In this document: one piece after another, positions 42,501 to 56,809 of the stretch | Numbering within the stretch: the stretch's first letter is position 1 | Layout of the letters: the number at the start of each line of letters is the position of its first letter | Source of the DNA: Ascidia mentula | Taxonomy: Eukaryota > Chordata > Ascidiacea > Phlebobranchia > Ascidiidae | Assembly: GCA_947561715.1 (NCBI GenBank) | Contig: OX387203.1 | Span: 13,206,001-13,270,000, forward strand | Length of the DNA: 64,000 nucleotides | Direction of reading: 5' to 3' | Made by a program: the position numbers and the translations under genes | The notes under the pieces: generated by a model | What the model was told of the DNA's origin: nothing | Seen by the model: the letters and a program-made list of their open reading frames with translations, nothing else | Database searches by the model: none

Positions 42501-45500
42501 GTTAAAAAGTAGCCCGGACAGGGCGTGATGCTTACCTTATTCAAATAGAATGTCGACTGGTGGGAGAGGGGCGGAGGTTGGCCTGGTGGGCACGTTGAGT
42601 GGTTGGGACATCGCAAGCACGTGGAATGGCAATTTTCAACACTGAGAGTGCAGCGGTAATTACCACGCTTGCAACGACAGAAAAGTATGTCTGCCGCTGG
42701 ACAGTAATTTGGCATAATGAGCACGAGCCGGCGTCGTCGACGCGGCAACGACGGCGGGGGGGCCTTTGCAAACGATTAAGTAGTTAAAAAGTAGCCCGGA
42801 CAGGGCGTGATGCTTACCTTATTCAAATAGAATGTCGACTGGTGGGAGAGGGGCGGAGGTTGGCCTGGTGGGCACGTTGAGTGGTTGGGCATCGCAAGCA
42901 CGTGGAATGGCAATTTTCAACACTGAGAGTGCAGCGGTAATTACCACGCTTGCAACGACAGAAAAGTATGTCTGCCGCTGGACAGTAATTTGGCATAATG
43001 AGCACGAGCCGGCGTCGTCGACGCGGCAACGACGGCGGGGGGCCTTTGCAAACGATTAAGTAGTTAAAAAGTAGCCCGGACAGGGCGTGATGCTTACCTT
43101 ATTCAAATAGAATGTCGACTGGTGGGAGAGGGGCGGAGGTTGGCCTGGTGGGCACGTTGAGTGGTTGGGACATCGCAAGCACGTGGAATGGCAATTTTCA
43201 ACACTGAGAGTGCAGCGGTAATTACCACGCTTGCAACGACAGAAAAGTATGTCTGCCGCTGGACAGTAATTTGGCATAATGAGCACGAGCCGGCGTCGTC
43301 GACGCGGCAACGACGGCGGGGGGCCTTTGCAAACGATTAAGTAGTTAAAAAGTAGCCCGGACAGGGCGTGATGCTTACCTTATTCAAATAGAATGTCGAC
43401 TGGTGGGAGAGGGGCGGAGGTTGGCCTGGTGGGCACGTTGAGTGGTTGGGCATCGCAAGCACGTGGAATGGCAATTTTCAACACTGAGAGTGCAGCGGTA
43501 ATTACCACGCTTGCAACGACAGAAAAGTATGTCTGCCGCTGGACAGTAATTTGGCATAATGAGCACGAGCCGGCGTCGTCGACGCGGCAACGACGGCGGG
43601 GGGCCTTTGCAAACGATTAAGTAGTTAAAAAGTAGCCCGGACAGGGCGTGATGCTTACCTTATTCAAATAGAATGTCGACTGGTGGGAGAGGGGCGGAGG
43701 TTGGCCTGGTGGGCACGTTGAGTGGTTGGGACATCGCAAGCACGTGGAATGGCAATTTTCAACACTGAGAGTGCAGCGGTAATTACCACGCTTGCAACGA
43801 CAGAAAAGTATGTCTGCCGCTGGACAGTAATTTGGCATAATGAGCACGAGCCGGCGTCGTCGACGCGGCAACGACGGCGGGGGGGCCTTTGCAAACGATT
43901 AAGTAGTTAAAAAGTAGCCCGGACAGGGCGTGATGCTTACCTTATTCAAATAGAATGTCGACTGGTGGGAGAGGGGCGGAGGTTGGCCTGGTGGGCACGT
44001 TGAGTGGTTGGGCATCGCAAGCACGTGGAATGGCAATTTTCAACACTGAGAGTGCAGCGGTAATTACCACGCTTGCAACGACAGAAAAGTATGTCTGCCG
44101 CTGGACAGTAATTTGGCATAATGAGCACGAGCCGGCGTCGTCGACGCGGCAACGACGGCGGGGGGCCTTTGCAAACGATTAAGTAGTTAAAAAGTAGCCC
44201 GGACAGGGCGTGATGCTTACCTTATTCAAATAGAATGTCGACTGGTGGGAGAGGGGCGGAGGTTGGCCTGGTGGGCACGTTGAGTGGTTGGGACATCGCA
44301 AGCACGTGGAATGGCAATTTTCAACACTGAGAGTGCAGCGGTAATTACCACGCTTGCAACGACAGAAAAGTATGTCTGCCGCTGGACAGTAATTTGGCAT
44401 AATGAGCACGAGCCGGCGTCGTCGACGCGGCAACGACGGCGGGGGGCCTTTGCAAACGATTAAGTAGTTAAAAAGTAGCCCGGACAGGGCGTGATGCTTA
44501 CCTTATTCAAATAGAATGTCGACTGGTGGGAGAGGGGCGGAGGTTGGCCTGGTGGGCACGTTGAGTGGTTGGGCATCGCAAGCACGTGGAATGGCAATTT
44601 TCAACACTGAGAGTGCAGCGGTAATTACCACGCTTGCAACGACAGAAAAGTATGTCTGCCGCTGGACAGTAATTTGGCATAATGAGCACGAGCCGGCGTC
44701 GTCGACGCGGCAACGACGGCGGGGGGCCTTTGCAAACGATTAAGTAGTTAAAAAGTAGCCCGGACAGGGCGTGATGCTTACCTTATTCAAATAGAATGTC
44801 GACTGGTGGGAGAGGGGCGGAGGTTGGCCTGGTGGGCACGTTGAGTGGTTGGGCATCGCAAGCACGTGGAATGGCAATTTTCAACACTGAGAGTGCAGCG
44901 GTAATTACCACGCTTGCAACGACAGAAAAGTATGTCTGCCGCTGGACAGTAATTTGGCATAATGAGCACGAGCCGGCGTCGTCGACGCGGCAACGACGGC
45001 GGGGGGCCTTTGCAAACGATTAAGTAGTTAAAAAGTAGCCCGGACAGGGCGTGATGCTTACCTTATTCAAATAGAATGTCGACTGGTGGGAGAGGGGCGG
45101 AGGTTGGCCTGGTGGGCACGTTGAGTGGTTGGGACATCGCAAGCACGTGGAATGGCAATTTTCAACACTGAGAGTGCAGCGGTAATTACCACGCTTGCAA
45201 CGACAGAAAAGTATGTCTGCCGCTGGACAGTAATTTGGCATAATGAGCACGAGCCGGCGTCGTCGACGCGGCAACGACGGCGGGGGGCCTTTGCAAACGA
45301 TTAAGTAGTTAAAAAGTAGCCCGGACAGGGCGTGATGCTTACCTTATTCAAATAGAATGTCGACTGGTGGGAGAGGGGCGGAGGTTGGCCTGGTGGGCAC
45401 GTTGAGTGGTTGGGCATCGCAAGCACGTGGAATGGCAATTTTCAACACTGAGAGTGCAGCGGTAATTACCACGCTTGCAACGACAGAAAAGTATGTCTGC

Positions 45501-48500
45501 CGCTGGACAGTAATTTGGCATAATGAGCACGAGCCGGCGTCGTCGACGCGGCAACGACGGCGGGGGGCCTTTGCAAACGATTAAGTAGTTAAAAAGTAGC
45601 CCGGACAGGGCGTGATGCTTACCTTATTCAAATAGAATGTCGACTGGTGGGAGAGGGGCGGAGGTTGGCCTGGTGGGCACGTTGAGTGGTTGGGACATCG
45701 CAAGCACGTGGAATGGCAATTTTCAACACTGAGAGTGCAGCGGTAATTACCACGCTTGCAACGACAGAAAAGTATGTCTGCCGCTGGACAGTAATTCGGC
45801 ATAATGAGCACGAGCCGGCGTCGTCGACGCGGCAACGACGGCGGGGGGCCTTTGCAAACGATTAAGTAGTTAAAAAGTAGCCCGGACAGGGCGTGATGCT
45901 TACCTTATTCAAATAGAATGTCGACTGGTGGGAGAGGGGCGGAGGTTGGCCTGGTGGGCACGTTGAGTGGTTGGGCATCGCAAGCACGTGGAATGGCAAT
46001 TTTCAACACTGAGAGTGCAGCGGTAATTACCACGCTTGCAACGACAGAAAAGTATGTCTGCCGCTGGACAGTAATTTGGCATAATGAGCACGAGCCGGCG
46101 TCGTCGACGCGGCAACGACGGCGGGGGGCCTTTGCAAACGATTAAGTAGTTAAAAAGTAGCCCGGACAGGGCGTGATGCTTACCTTATTCAAATAGAATG
46201 TCGACTGGTGGGAGAGGGGCGGAGGTTGGCCTGGTGGGCACGTTGAGTGGTTGGGACATCGCAAGCACGTGGAATGGCAATTTTCAACACTGAGAGTGCA
46301 GCGGTAATTACCACGCTTGCAACGACAGAAAAGTATGTCTGCCGCTGGACAGTAATTTGGCATAATGAGCACGAGCCGGCGTCGTCGACGCGGCAACGAC
46401 GGCGGGGGGCCTTTGCAAACGATTAAGTAGTTAAAAAGTAGCCCGGACAGGGCGTGATGCTTACCTTATTCAAATAGAATGTCGACTGGTGGGAGAGGGG
46501 CGGAGGTTGGCCTGGTGGGCACGTTGAGTGGTTGGGCATCGCAAGCACGTGGAATGGCAATTTTCAACACTGAGAGTGCAGCGGTAATTACCACGCTTGC
46601 AACGACAGAAAAGTATGTCTGCCGCTGGACAGTAATTTGGCATAATGAGCACGAGCCGGCGTCGTCGACGCGGCAACGACGGCGGGGGGCCTTTGCAAAC
46701 GATTAAGTAGTTAAAAAGTAGCCCGGACAGGGCGTGATGCTTACCTTATTCAAATAGAATGTCGACTGGTGGGAGAGGGGCGGAGGTTGGCCTGGTGGGC
46801 ACGTTGAGTGGTTGGGACATCGCAAGCACGTGGAATGGCAATTTTCAACACTGAGAGTGCAGCGGTAATTACCACGCTTGCAACGACAGAAAAGTATGTC
46901 TGCCGCTGGACAGTAATTTGGCATAATGAGCACGAGCCGGCGTCGTCGACGCGGCAACGACGGCGGGGGGCCTTTGCAAACGATTAAGTAGTTAAAAAGT
47001 AGCCCGGACAGGGCGTGATGCTTACCTTATTCAAATAGAATGTCGACTGGTGGGAGAGGGGCGGAGGTTGGCCTGGTGGGCACGTTGAGTGGTTGGGCAT
47101 CGCAAGCACGTGGAATGGCAATTTTCAACACTGAGAGTGCAGCGGTAATTACCACGCTTGCAACGACAGAAAAGTATGTCTGCCGCTGGACAGTAATTTG
47201 GCATAATGAGCACGAGCCGGCGTCGTCGACGCGGCAACGACGGCGGGGGGCCTTTGCAAACGATTAAGTAGTTAAAAAGTAGCCCGGACAGGGCGTGATG
47301 CTTACCTTATTCAAATAGAATGTCGACTGGTGGGAGAGGGGCGGAGGTTGGCCTGGTGGGCACGTTGAGTGGTTGGGACATCGCAAGCACGTGGAATGGC
47401 AATTTTCAACACTGAGAGTGCAGCGGTAATTACCACGCTTGCAACGACAGAAAAGTATGTCTGCCGCTGGACAGTAATTTGGCATAATGAGCACGAGCCG
47501 GCGTCGTCGACGCGGCAACGACGGCGGGGGGCCTTTGCAAACGATTAAGTAGTTAAAAAGTAGCCCGGACAGGGCGTGATGCTTACCTTATTCAAATAGA
47601 ATGTCGACTGGTGGGAGAGGGGCGGAGGTTGGCCTGGTGGGCACGTTGAGTGGTTGGGCATCGCAAGCACGTGGAATGGCAATTTTCAACACTGAGAGTG
47701 CAGCGGTAATTACCACGCTTGCAACGACAGAAAAGTATGTCTGCCGCTGGACAGTAATTTGGCATAATGAGCACGAGCCGGCGTCGTCGACGCGGCAACG
47801 ACGGCGGGGGGCCTTTGCAAACGATTAAGTAGTTAAAAAGTAGCCCGGACAGGGCGTGATGCTTACCTTATTCAAATAGAATGTCGACTGGTGGGAGAGG
47901 GGCGGAGGTTGGCCTGGTGGGCACGTTGAGTGGTTGGGACATCGCAAGCACGTGGAATGGCAATTTTCAACACTGAGAGTGCAGCGGTAATTACCACGCT
48001 TGCAACGACAGAAAAGTATGTCTGCCGCTGGACAGTAATTCGGCATAATGAGCACGAGCCGGCGTCGTCGACGCGGCAACGACGGCGGGGGGCCTTTGCA
48101 AACGATTAAGTAGTTAAAAAGTAGCCCGGACAGGGCGTGATGCTTACCTTATTCAAATAGAATGTCGACTGGTGGGAGAGGGGCGGAGGTTGGCCTGGTG
48201 GGCACGTTGAGTGGTTGGGCATCGCAAGCACGTGGAATGGCAATTTTCAACACTGAGAGTGCAGCGGTAATTACCACGCTTGCAACGACAGAAAAGTATG
48301 TCTGCCGCTGGACAGTAATTTGGCATAATGAGCACGAGCCGGCGTCGTCGACGCGGCAACGACGGCGGGGGGCCTTTGCAAACGATTAAGTAGTTAAAAA
48401 GTAGCCCGGACAGGGCGTGATGCTTACCTTATTCAAATAGAATGTCGACTGGTGGGAGAGGGGCGGAGGTTGGCCTGGTGGGCACGTTGAGTGGTTGGGA

Positions 48501-51500
48501 CATCGCAAGCACGTGGAATGGCAATTTTCAACACTGAGAGTGCAGCGGTAATTACCACGCTTGCAACGACAGAAAAGTATGTCTGCCGCTGGACAGTAAT
48601 TTGGCATAATGAGCACGAGCCGGCGTCGTCGACGCGGCAACGACGGCGGGGGGCCTTTGCAAACGATTAAGTAGTTAAAAAGTAGCCCGGACAGGGCGTG
48701 ATGCTTACCTTATTCAAATAGAATGTCGACTGGTGGGAGAGGGGCGGAGGTTGGCCTGGTGGGCACGTTGAGTGGTTGGGCATCGCAAGCACGTGGAATG
48801 GCAATTTTCAACACTGAGAGTGCAGCGGTAATTACCACGCTTGCAACGACAGAAAAGTATGTCTGCCGCTGGACAGTAATTTGGCATAATGAGCACGAGC
48901 CGGCGTCGTCGACGCGGCAACGACGGCGGGGGGCCTTTGCAAACGATTAAGTAGTTAAAAAGTAGCCCGGACAGGGCGTGATGCTTACCTTATTCAAATA
49001 GAATGTCGACTGGTGGGAGAGGGGCGGAGGTTGGCCTGGTGGGCACGTTGAGTGGTTGGGACATCGCAAGCACGTGGAATGGCAATTTTCAACACTGAGA
49101 GTGCAGCGGTAATTACCACGCTTGCAACGACAGAAAAGTATGTCTGCCGCTGGACAGTAATTTGGCATAATGAGCACGAGCCGGCGTCGTCGACGCGGCA
49201 ACGACGGCGGGGGGCCTTTGCAAACGATTAAGTAGTTAAAAAGTAGCCCGGACAGGGCGTGATGCTTACCTTATTCAAATAGAATGTCGACTGGTGGGAG
49301 AGGGGCGGAGGTTGGCCTGGTGGGCACGTTGAGTGGTTGGGCATCGCAAGCACGTGGAATGGCAATTTTCAACACTGAGAGTGCAGCGGTAATTACCACG
49401 CTTGCAACGACAGAAAAGTATGTCTGCCGCTGGACAGTAATTTGGCATAATGAGCACGAGCCGGCGTCGTCGACGCGGCAACGACGGCGGGGGGCCTTTG
49501 CAAACGATTAAGTAGTTAAAAAGTAGCCCGGACAGGGCGTGATGCTTACCTTATTCAAATAGAATGTCGACTGGTGGGAGAGGGGCGGAGGTTGGCCTGG
49601 TGGGCACGTTGAGTGGTTGGGACATCGCAAGCACGTGGAATGGCAATTTTCAACACTGAGAGTGCAGCGGTAATTACCACGCTTGCAACGACAGAAAAGT
49701 ATGTCTGCCGCTGGACAGTAATTTGGCATAATGAGCACGAGCCGGCGTCGTCGACGCGGCAACGACGGCGGGGGGCCTTTGCAAACGATTAAGTAGTTAA
49801 AAAGTAGCCCGGACAGGGCGTGATGCTTACCTTATTCAAATAGAATGTCGACTGGTGGGAGAGGGGCGGAGGTTGGCCTGGTGGGCACGTTGAGTGGTTG
49901 GGCATCGCAAGCACGTGGAATGGCAATTTTCAACACTGAGAGTGCAGCGGTAATTACCACGCTTGCAACGACAGAAAAGTATGTCTGCCGCTGGACAGTA
50001 ATTTGGCATAATGAGCACGAGCCGGCGTCGTCGACGCGGCAACGACGGCGGGGGGCCTTTGCAAACGATTAAGTAGTTAAAAAGTAGCCCGGACAGGGCG
50101 TGATGCTTACCTTATTCAAATAGAATGTCGACTGGTGGGAGAGGGGCGGAGGTTGGCCTGGTGGGCACGTTGAGTGGTTGGGACATCGCAAGCACGTGGA
50201 ATGGCAATTTTCAACACTGAGAGTGCAGCGGTAATTACCACGCTTGCAACGACAGAAAAGTATGTCTGCCGCTGGACAGTAATTTGGCATAATGAGCACG
50301 AGCCGGCGTCGTCGACGCGGCAACGACGGCGGGGGGCCTTTGCAAACGATTAAGTAGTTAAAAAGTAGCCCGGACAGGGCGTGATGCTTACCTTATTCAA
50401 ATAGAATGTCGACTGGTGGGAGAGGGGCGGAGGTTGGCCTGGTGGGCACGTTGAGTGGTTGGGCATCGCAAGCACGTGGAATGGCAATTTTCAACACTGA
50501 GAGTGCAGCGGTAATTACCACGCTTGCAACGACAGAAAAGTATGTCTGCCGCTGGACAGTAATTTGGCATAATGAGCACGAGCCGGCGTCGTCGACGCGG
50601 CAACGACGGCGGGGGGCCTTTGCAAACGATTAAGTAGTTAAAAAGTAGCCCGGACAGGGCGTGATGCTTACCTTATTCAAATAGAATGTCGACTGGTGGG
50701 AGAGGGGCGGAGGTTGGCCTGGTGGGCACGTTGAGTGGTTGGGACATCGCAAGCACGTGGAATGGCAATTTTCAACACTGAGAGTGCAGCGGTAATTACC
50801 ACGCTTGCAACGACAGAAAAGTATGTCTGCCGCTGGACAGTAATTTGGCATAATGAGCACGAGCCGGCGTCGTCGACGCGGCAACGACGGCGGGGGGCCT
50901 TTGCAAACGATTAAGTAGTTAAAAAGTAGCCCGGACAGGGCGTGATGCTTACCTTATTCAAATAGAATGTCGACTGGTGGGAGAGGGGCGGAGGTTGGCC
51001 TGGTGGGCACGTTGAGTGGTTGGGCATCGCAAGCACGTGGAATGGCAATTTTCAACACTGAGAGTGCAGCGGTAATTACCACGCTTGCAACGACAGAAAA
51101 GTATGTCTGCCGCTGGACAGTAATTTGGCATAATGAGCACGAGCCGGCGTCGTCGACGCGGCAACGACGGCGGGGGGCCTTTGCAAACGATTAAGTAGTT
51201 AAAAAGTAGCCCGGACAGGGCGTGATGCTTACCTTATTCAAATAGAATGTCGACTGGTGGGAGAGGGGCGGAGGTTGGCCTGGTGGGCACGTTGAGTGGT
51301 TGGGACATCGCAAGCACGTGGAATGGCAATTTTCAACACTGAGAGTGCAGCGGTAATTACCACGCTTGCAACGACAGAAAAGTATGTCTGCCGCTGGACA
51401 GTAATTTGGCATAATGAGCACGAGCCGGCGTCGTCGACGCGGCAACGACGGCGGGGGGCCTTTGCAAACGATTAAGTAGTTAAAAAGTAGCCCGGACAGG

Positions 51501-54500
51501 GCGTGATGCTTACCTTATTCAAATAGAATGTCGACTGGTGGGAGAGGGGCGGAGGTTGGCCTGGTGGGCACGTTGAGTGGTTGGGCATCGCAAGCACGTG
51601 GAATGGCAATTTTCAACACTGAGAGTGCAGCGGTAATTACCACGCTTGCAACGACAGAAAAGTATGTCTGCCGCTGGACAGTAATTTGGCATAATGAGCA
51701 CGAGCCGGCGTCGTCGACGCGGCAACGACGGCGGGGGGCCTTTGCAAACGATTAAGTAGTTAAAAAGTAGCCCGGACAGGGCGTGATGCTTACCTTATTC
51801 AAATAGAATGTCGACTGGTGGGAGAGGGGCGGAGGTTGGCCTGGTGGGCACGTTGAGTGGTTGGGACATCGCAAGCACGTGGAATGGCAATTTTCAACAC
51901 TGAGAGTGCAGCGGTAATTACCACGCTTGCAACGACAGAAAAGTATGTCTGCCGCTGGACAGTAATTTGGCATAATGAGCACGAGCCGGCGTCGTCGACG
52001 CGGCAACGACGGCGGGGGGCCTTTGCAAACGATTAAGTAGTTAAAAAGTAGCCCGGACAGGGCGTGATGCTTACCTTATTCAAATAGAATGTCGACTGGT
52101 GGGAGAGGGGCGGAGGTTGGCCTGGTGGGCACGTTGAGTGGTTGGGCATCGCAAGCACGTGGAATGGCAATTTTCAACACTGAGAGTGCAGCGGTAATTA
52201 CCACGCTTGCAACGACAGAAAAGTATGTCTGCCGCTGGACAGTAATTTGGCATAATGAGCACGAGCCGGCGTCGTCGACGCGGCAACGACGGCGGGGGGC
52301 CTTTGCAAACGATTAAGTAGTTAAAAAGTAGCCCGGACAGGGCGTGATGCTTACCTTATTCAAATAGAATGTCGACTGGTGGGAGAGGGGCGGAGGTTGG
52401 CCTGGTGGGCACGTTGAGTGGTTGGGACATCGCAAGCACGTGGAATGGCAATTTTCAACACTGAGAGTGCAGCGGTAATTACCACGCTTGCAACGACAGA
52501 AAAGTATGTCTGCCGCTGGACAGTAATTTGGCATAATGAGCACGAGCCGGCGTCGTCGACGCGGCAACGACGGCGGGGGGCCTTTGCAAACGATTAAGTA
52601 GTTAAAAAGTAGCCCGGACAGGGCGTGATGCTTACCTTATTCAAATAGAATGTCGACTGGTGGGAGAGGGGCGGAGGTTGGCCTGGTGGGCACGTTGAGT
52701 GGTTGGGCATCGCAAGCACGTGGAATGGCAATTTTCAACACTGAGAGTGCAGCGGTAATTACCACGCTTGCAACGACAGAAAAGTATGTCTGCCGCTGGA
52801 CAGTAATTTGGCATAATGAGCACGAGCCGGCGTCGTCGACGCGGCAACGACGGCGGGGGGCCTTTGCAAACGATTAAGTAGTTAAAAAGTAGCCCGGACA
52901 GGGCGTGATGCTTACCTTATTCAAATAGAATGTCGACTGGTGGGAGAGGGGCGGAGGTTGGCCTGGTGGGCACGTTGAGTGGTTGGGACATCGCAAGCAC
53001 GTGGAATGGCAATTTTCAACACTGAGAGTGCAGCGGTAATTACCACGCTTGCAACGACAGAAAAGTATGTCTGCCGCTGGACAGTAATTTGGCATAATGA
53101 GCACGAGCCGGCGTCGTCGACGCGGCAACGACGGCGGGGGGGCCTTTGCAAACGATTAAGTAGTTAAAAAGTAGCCCGGACAGGGCGTGATGCTTACCTT
53201 ATTCAAATAGAATGTCGACTGGTGGGAGAGGGGCGGAGGTTGGCCTGGTGGGCACGTTGAGTGGTTGGGCATCGCAAGCACGTGGAATGGCAATTTTCAA
53301 CACTGAGAGTGCAGCGGTAATTACCACGCTTGCAACGACAGAAAAGTATGTCTGCCGCTGGACAGTAATTTGGCATAATGAGCACGAGCCGGCGTCGTCG
53401 ACGCGGCAACGACGGCGGGGGGCCTTTGCAAACGATTAAGTAGTTAAAAAGTAGCCCGGACAGGGCGTGATGCTTACCTTATTCAAATAGAATGTCGACT
53501 GGTGGGAGAGGGGCGGAGGTTGGCCTGGTGGGCACGTTGAGTGGTTGGGACATCGCAAGCACGTGGAATGGCAATTTTCAACACTGAGAGTGCAGCGGTA
53601 ATTACCACGCTTGCAACGACAGAAAAGTATGTCTGCCGCTGGACAGTAATTTGGCATAATGAGCACGAGCCGGCGTCGTCGACGCGGCAACGACGGCGGG
53701 GGGCCTTTGCAAACGATTAAGTAGTTAAAAAGTAGCCCGGACAGGGCGTGATGCTTACCTTATTCAAATAGAATGTCGACTGGTGGGAGAGGGGCGGAGG
53801 TTGGCCTGGTGGGCACGTTGAGTGGTTGGGCATCGCAAGCACGTGGAATGGCAATTTTCAACACTGAGAGTGCAGCGGTAATTACCACGCTTGCAACGAC
53901 AGAAAAGTATGTCTGCCGCTGGACAGTAATTTGGCATAATGAGCACGAGCCGGCGTCGTCGACGCGGCAACGACGGCGGGGGGCCTTTGCAAACGATTAA
54001 GTAGTTAAAAAGTAGCCCGGACAGGGCGTGATGCTTACCTTATTCAAATAGAATGTCGACTGGTGGGAGAGGGGCGGAGGTTGGCCTGGTGGGCACGTTG
54101 AGTGGTTGGGACATCGCAAGCACGTGGAATGGCAATTTTCAACACTGAGAGTGCAGCGGTAATTACCACGCTTGCAACGACAGAAAAGTATGTCTGCCGC
54201 TGGACAGTAATTTGGCATAATGAGCACGAGCCGGCGTCGTCGACGCGGCAACGACGGCGGGGGGCCTTTGCAAACGATTAAGTAGTTAAAAAGTAGCCCG
54301 GACAGGGCGTGATGCTTACCTTATTCAAATAGAATGTCGACTGGTGGGAGAGGGGCGGAGGTTGGCCTGGTGGGCACGTTGAGTGGTTGGGCATCGCAAG
54401 CACGTGGAATGGCAATTTTCAACACTGAGAGTGCAGCGGTAATTACCACGCTTGCAACGGCAGAAAAGTATGTCTGCCGCTGGACAGTAATTTGGCATAA

Positions 54501-56809
54501 TGAGCACGAGCCGGCGTCGTCGACGCGGCAACGACGGCGGGGGGCCTTTGCAAACGATTAAGTAGTTAAAAAGTAGCCCGGACAGGGCGTGATGCTTACC
54601 TTATTCAAATAGAATGTCGACTGGTGGGAGAGGGGCGGAGGTTGGCCTGGTGGGCACGTTGAGTGGTTGGGACATCGCAAGCACGTGGAATGGCAATTTT
54701 CAACACTGAGAGTGCAGCGGTAATTACCACGCTTGCAACGACAGAAAAGTATGTCTGCCGCTGGACAGTAATTTGGCATAATGAGCACGAGCCGGCGTCG
54801 TCGACGCGGCAACGACGGCGGGGGGCCTTTGCAAACGATTAAGTAGTTAAAAAGTAGCCCGGACAGGGCGTGATGCTTACCTTATTCAAATAGAATGTCG
54901 ACTGGTGGGAGAGGGGCGGAGGTTGGCCTGGTGGGCACGTTGAGTGGTTGGGCATCGCAAGCACGTGGAATGGCAATTTTCAACACTGAGAGTGCAGCGG
55001 TAATTACCACGCTTGCAACGACAGAAAAGTATGTCTGCCGCTGGACAGTAATTTGGCATAATGAGCACGAGCCGGCGTCGTCGACGCGGCAACGACGGCG
55101 GGGGGCCTTTGCAAACGATTAAGTAGTTAAAAAGTAGCCCGGACAGGGCGTGATGCTTACCTTATTCAAATAGAATGTCGACTGGTGGGAGAGGGGCGGA
55201 GGTTGGCCTGGTGGGCACGTTGAGTGGTTGGGACATCGCAAGCACGTGGAATGGCAATTTTCAACACTGAGAGTGCAGCGGTAATTACCACGCTTGCAAC
55301 GACAGAAAAGTATGTCTGCCGCTGGACAGTAATTTGGCATAATGAGCACGAGCCGGCGTCGTCGACGCGGCAACGACGGCGGGGGGGCCTTTGCAAACGA
55401 TTAAGTAGTTAAAAAGTAGCCCGGACAGGGCGTGATGCTTACCTTATTCAAATAGAATGTCGACTGGTGGGAGAGGGGCGGAGGTTGGCCTGGTGGGCAC
55501 GTTGAGTGGTTGGGCATCGCAAGCACGTGGAATGGCAATTTTCAACACTGAGAGTGCAGCGGTAATTACCACGCTTGCAACGACAGAAAAGTATGTCTGC
55601 CGCTGGACAGTAATTTGGCATAATGAGCACGAGCCGGCGTCGTCGACGCGGCAACGACGGCGGGGGGCCTTTGCAAACGATTAAGTAGTTAAAAAGTAGC
55701 CCGGACAGGGCGTGATGCTTACCTTATTCAAATAGAATGTCGACTGGTGGGAGAGGGGCGGAGGTTGGCCTGGTGGGCACGTTGAGTGGTTGGGACATCG
55801 CAAGCACGTGGAATGGCAATTTTCAACACTGAGAGTGCAGCGGTAATTACCACGCTTGCAACGACAGAAAAGTATGTCTGCCGCTGGACAGTAATTTGGC
55901 ATAATGAGCACGAGCCGGCGTCGTCGACGCGGCAACGACGGCGGGGGGCCTTTGCAAACGATTAAGTAGTTAAAAAGTAGCCCGGACAGGGCGTGATGCT
56001 TACCTTATTCAAATAGAATGTCGACTGGTGGGAGAGGGGCGGAGGTTGGCCTGGTGGGCACGTTGAGTGGTTGGGCATCGCAAGCACGTGGAATGGCAAT
56101 TTTCAACACTGAGAGTGCAGCGGTAATTACCACGCTTGCAACGACAGAAAAGTATGTCTGCCGCTGGACAGTAATTTGGCATAATGAGCACGAGCCGGCG
56201 TCGTCGACGCGGCAACGACGGCGGGGGGCCTTTGCAAACGATTAAGTAGTTAAAAAGTAGCCCGGACAGGGCGTGATGCTTACCTTATTCAAATAGAATG
56301 TCGACTGGTGGGAGAGGGGCGGAGGTTGGCCTGGTGGGCACGTTGAGTGGTTGGGACATCGCAAGCACGTGGAATGGCAATTTTCAACACTGAGAGTGCA
56401 GCGGTAATTACCACGCTTGCAACGACAGAAAAGTATGTCTGCCGCTGGACAGTAATTTGGCATAATGAGCACGAGCCGGCGTCGTCGACGCGGCAACGAC
56501 GGCGGGGGGGGCCTTTGCAAACGATTAAGTAGTTAAAAAGTAGCCCGGACAGGGCGTGATGCTTACCTTATTCAAATAGAATGTCGACTGGTGGGAGAGG
56601 GGCGGAGGTTGGCCTGGTGGGCACGTTGAGTGGTTGGGCATCGCAAGCACGTGGAATGGCAATTTTCAACACTGAGAGTGCAGCGGTAATTACCACGCTT
56701 GCAACGACAGAAAAGTATGTCTGCCGCTGGACAGTAATTTGGCATAATGAGCACGAGCCGGCGTCGTCGACGCGGCAACGACGGCGGGGGGCCTTTGCAA
56801 ACGATTAAG
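33550..56809 (-). repeat. Satellite array 5: 561-bp alternating dimer (281+280), about 83 units
   Basis: Units of the short type alternate between GTTGGGACATCGC (281 bp) and GTTGGGCATCGC (280 bp, one A missing), giving a 561-bp period over 23 kb. Diagnostic bases are GGAGGTTGGCC and GCACGTTGAGTGG. The long units with the CRE palindrome are absent. Rare variants mark its history: seven-G runs (normal six) at 35460, 36583, 40511, 42756, 43879, 53136 and 55381, an eight-G run at 56504, T-to-C changes at 45797 and 48041, and one break in alternation near 44780. Peptides of 62-84 codons recur on both strands; the one-base difference between units shifts their frame, so they are not called as genes. 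Confidence 0.96.

Noticed and set aside
33843-56778. Recurrent 62-84 codon reading frames on both strands of the satellite (cysteine-rich and Arg-rich peptides)
   Set aside because: They recur once per unit, differ by frame between the 280 and 281-bp units because of one base, and show no sign of coding constraint. They are products of the repeat.
33550-56809. CRISPR-like or bacterial repeat array
   Set aside because: Units are 280 bp without unique spacers, and the neighbours are eukaryotic LINEs.
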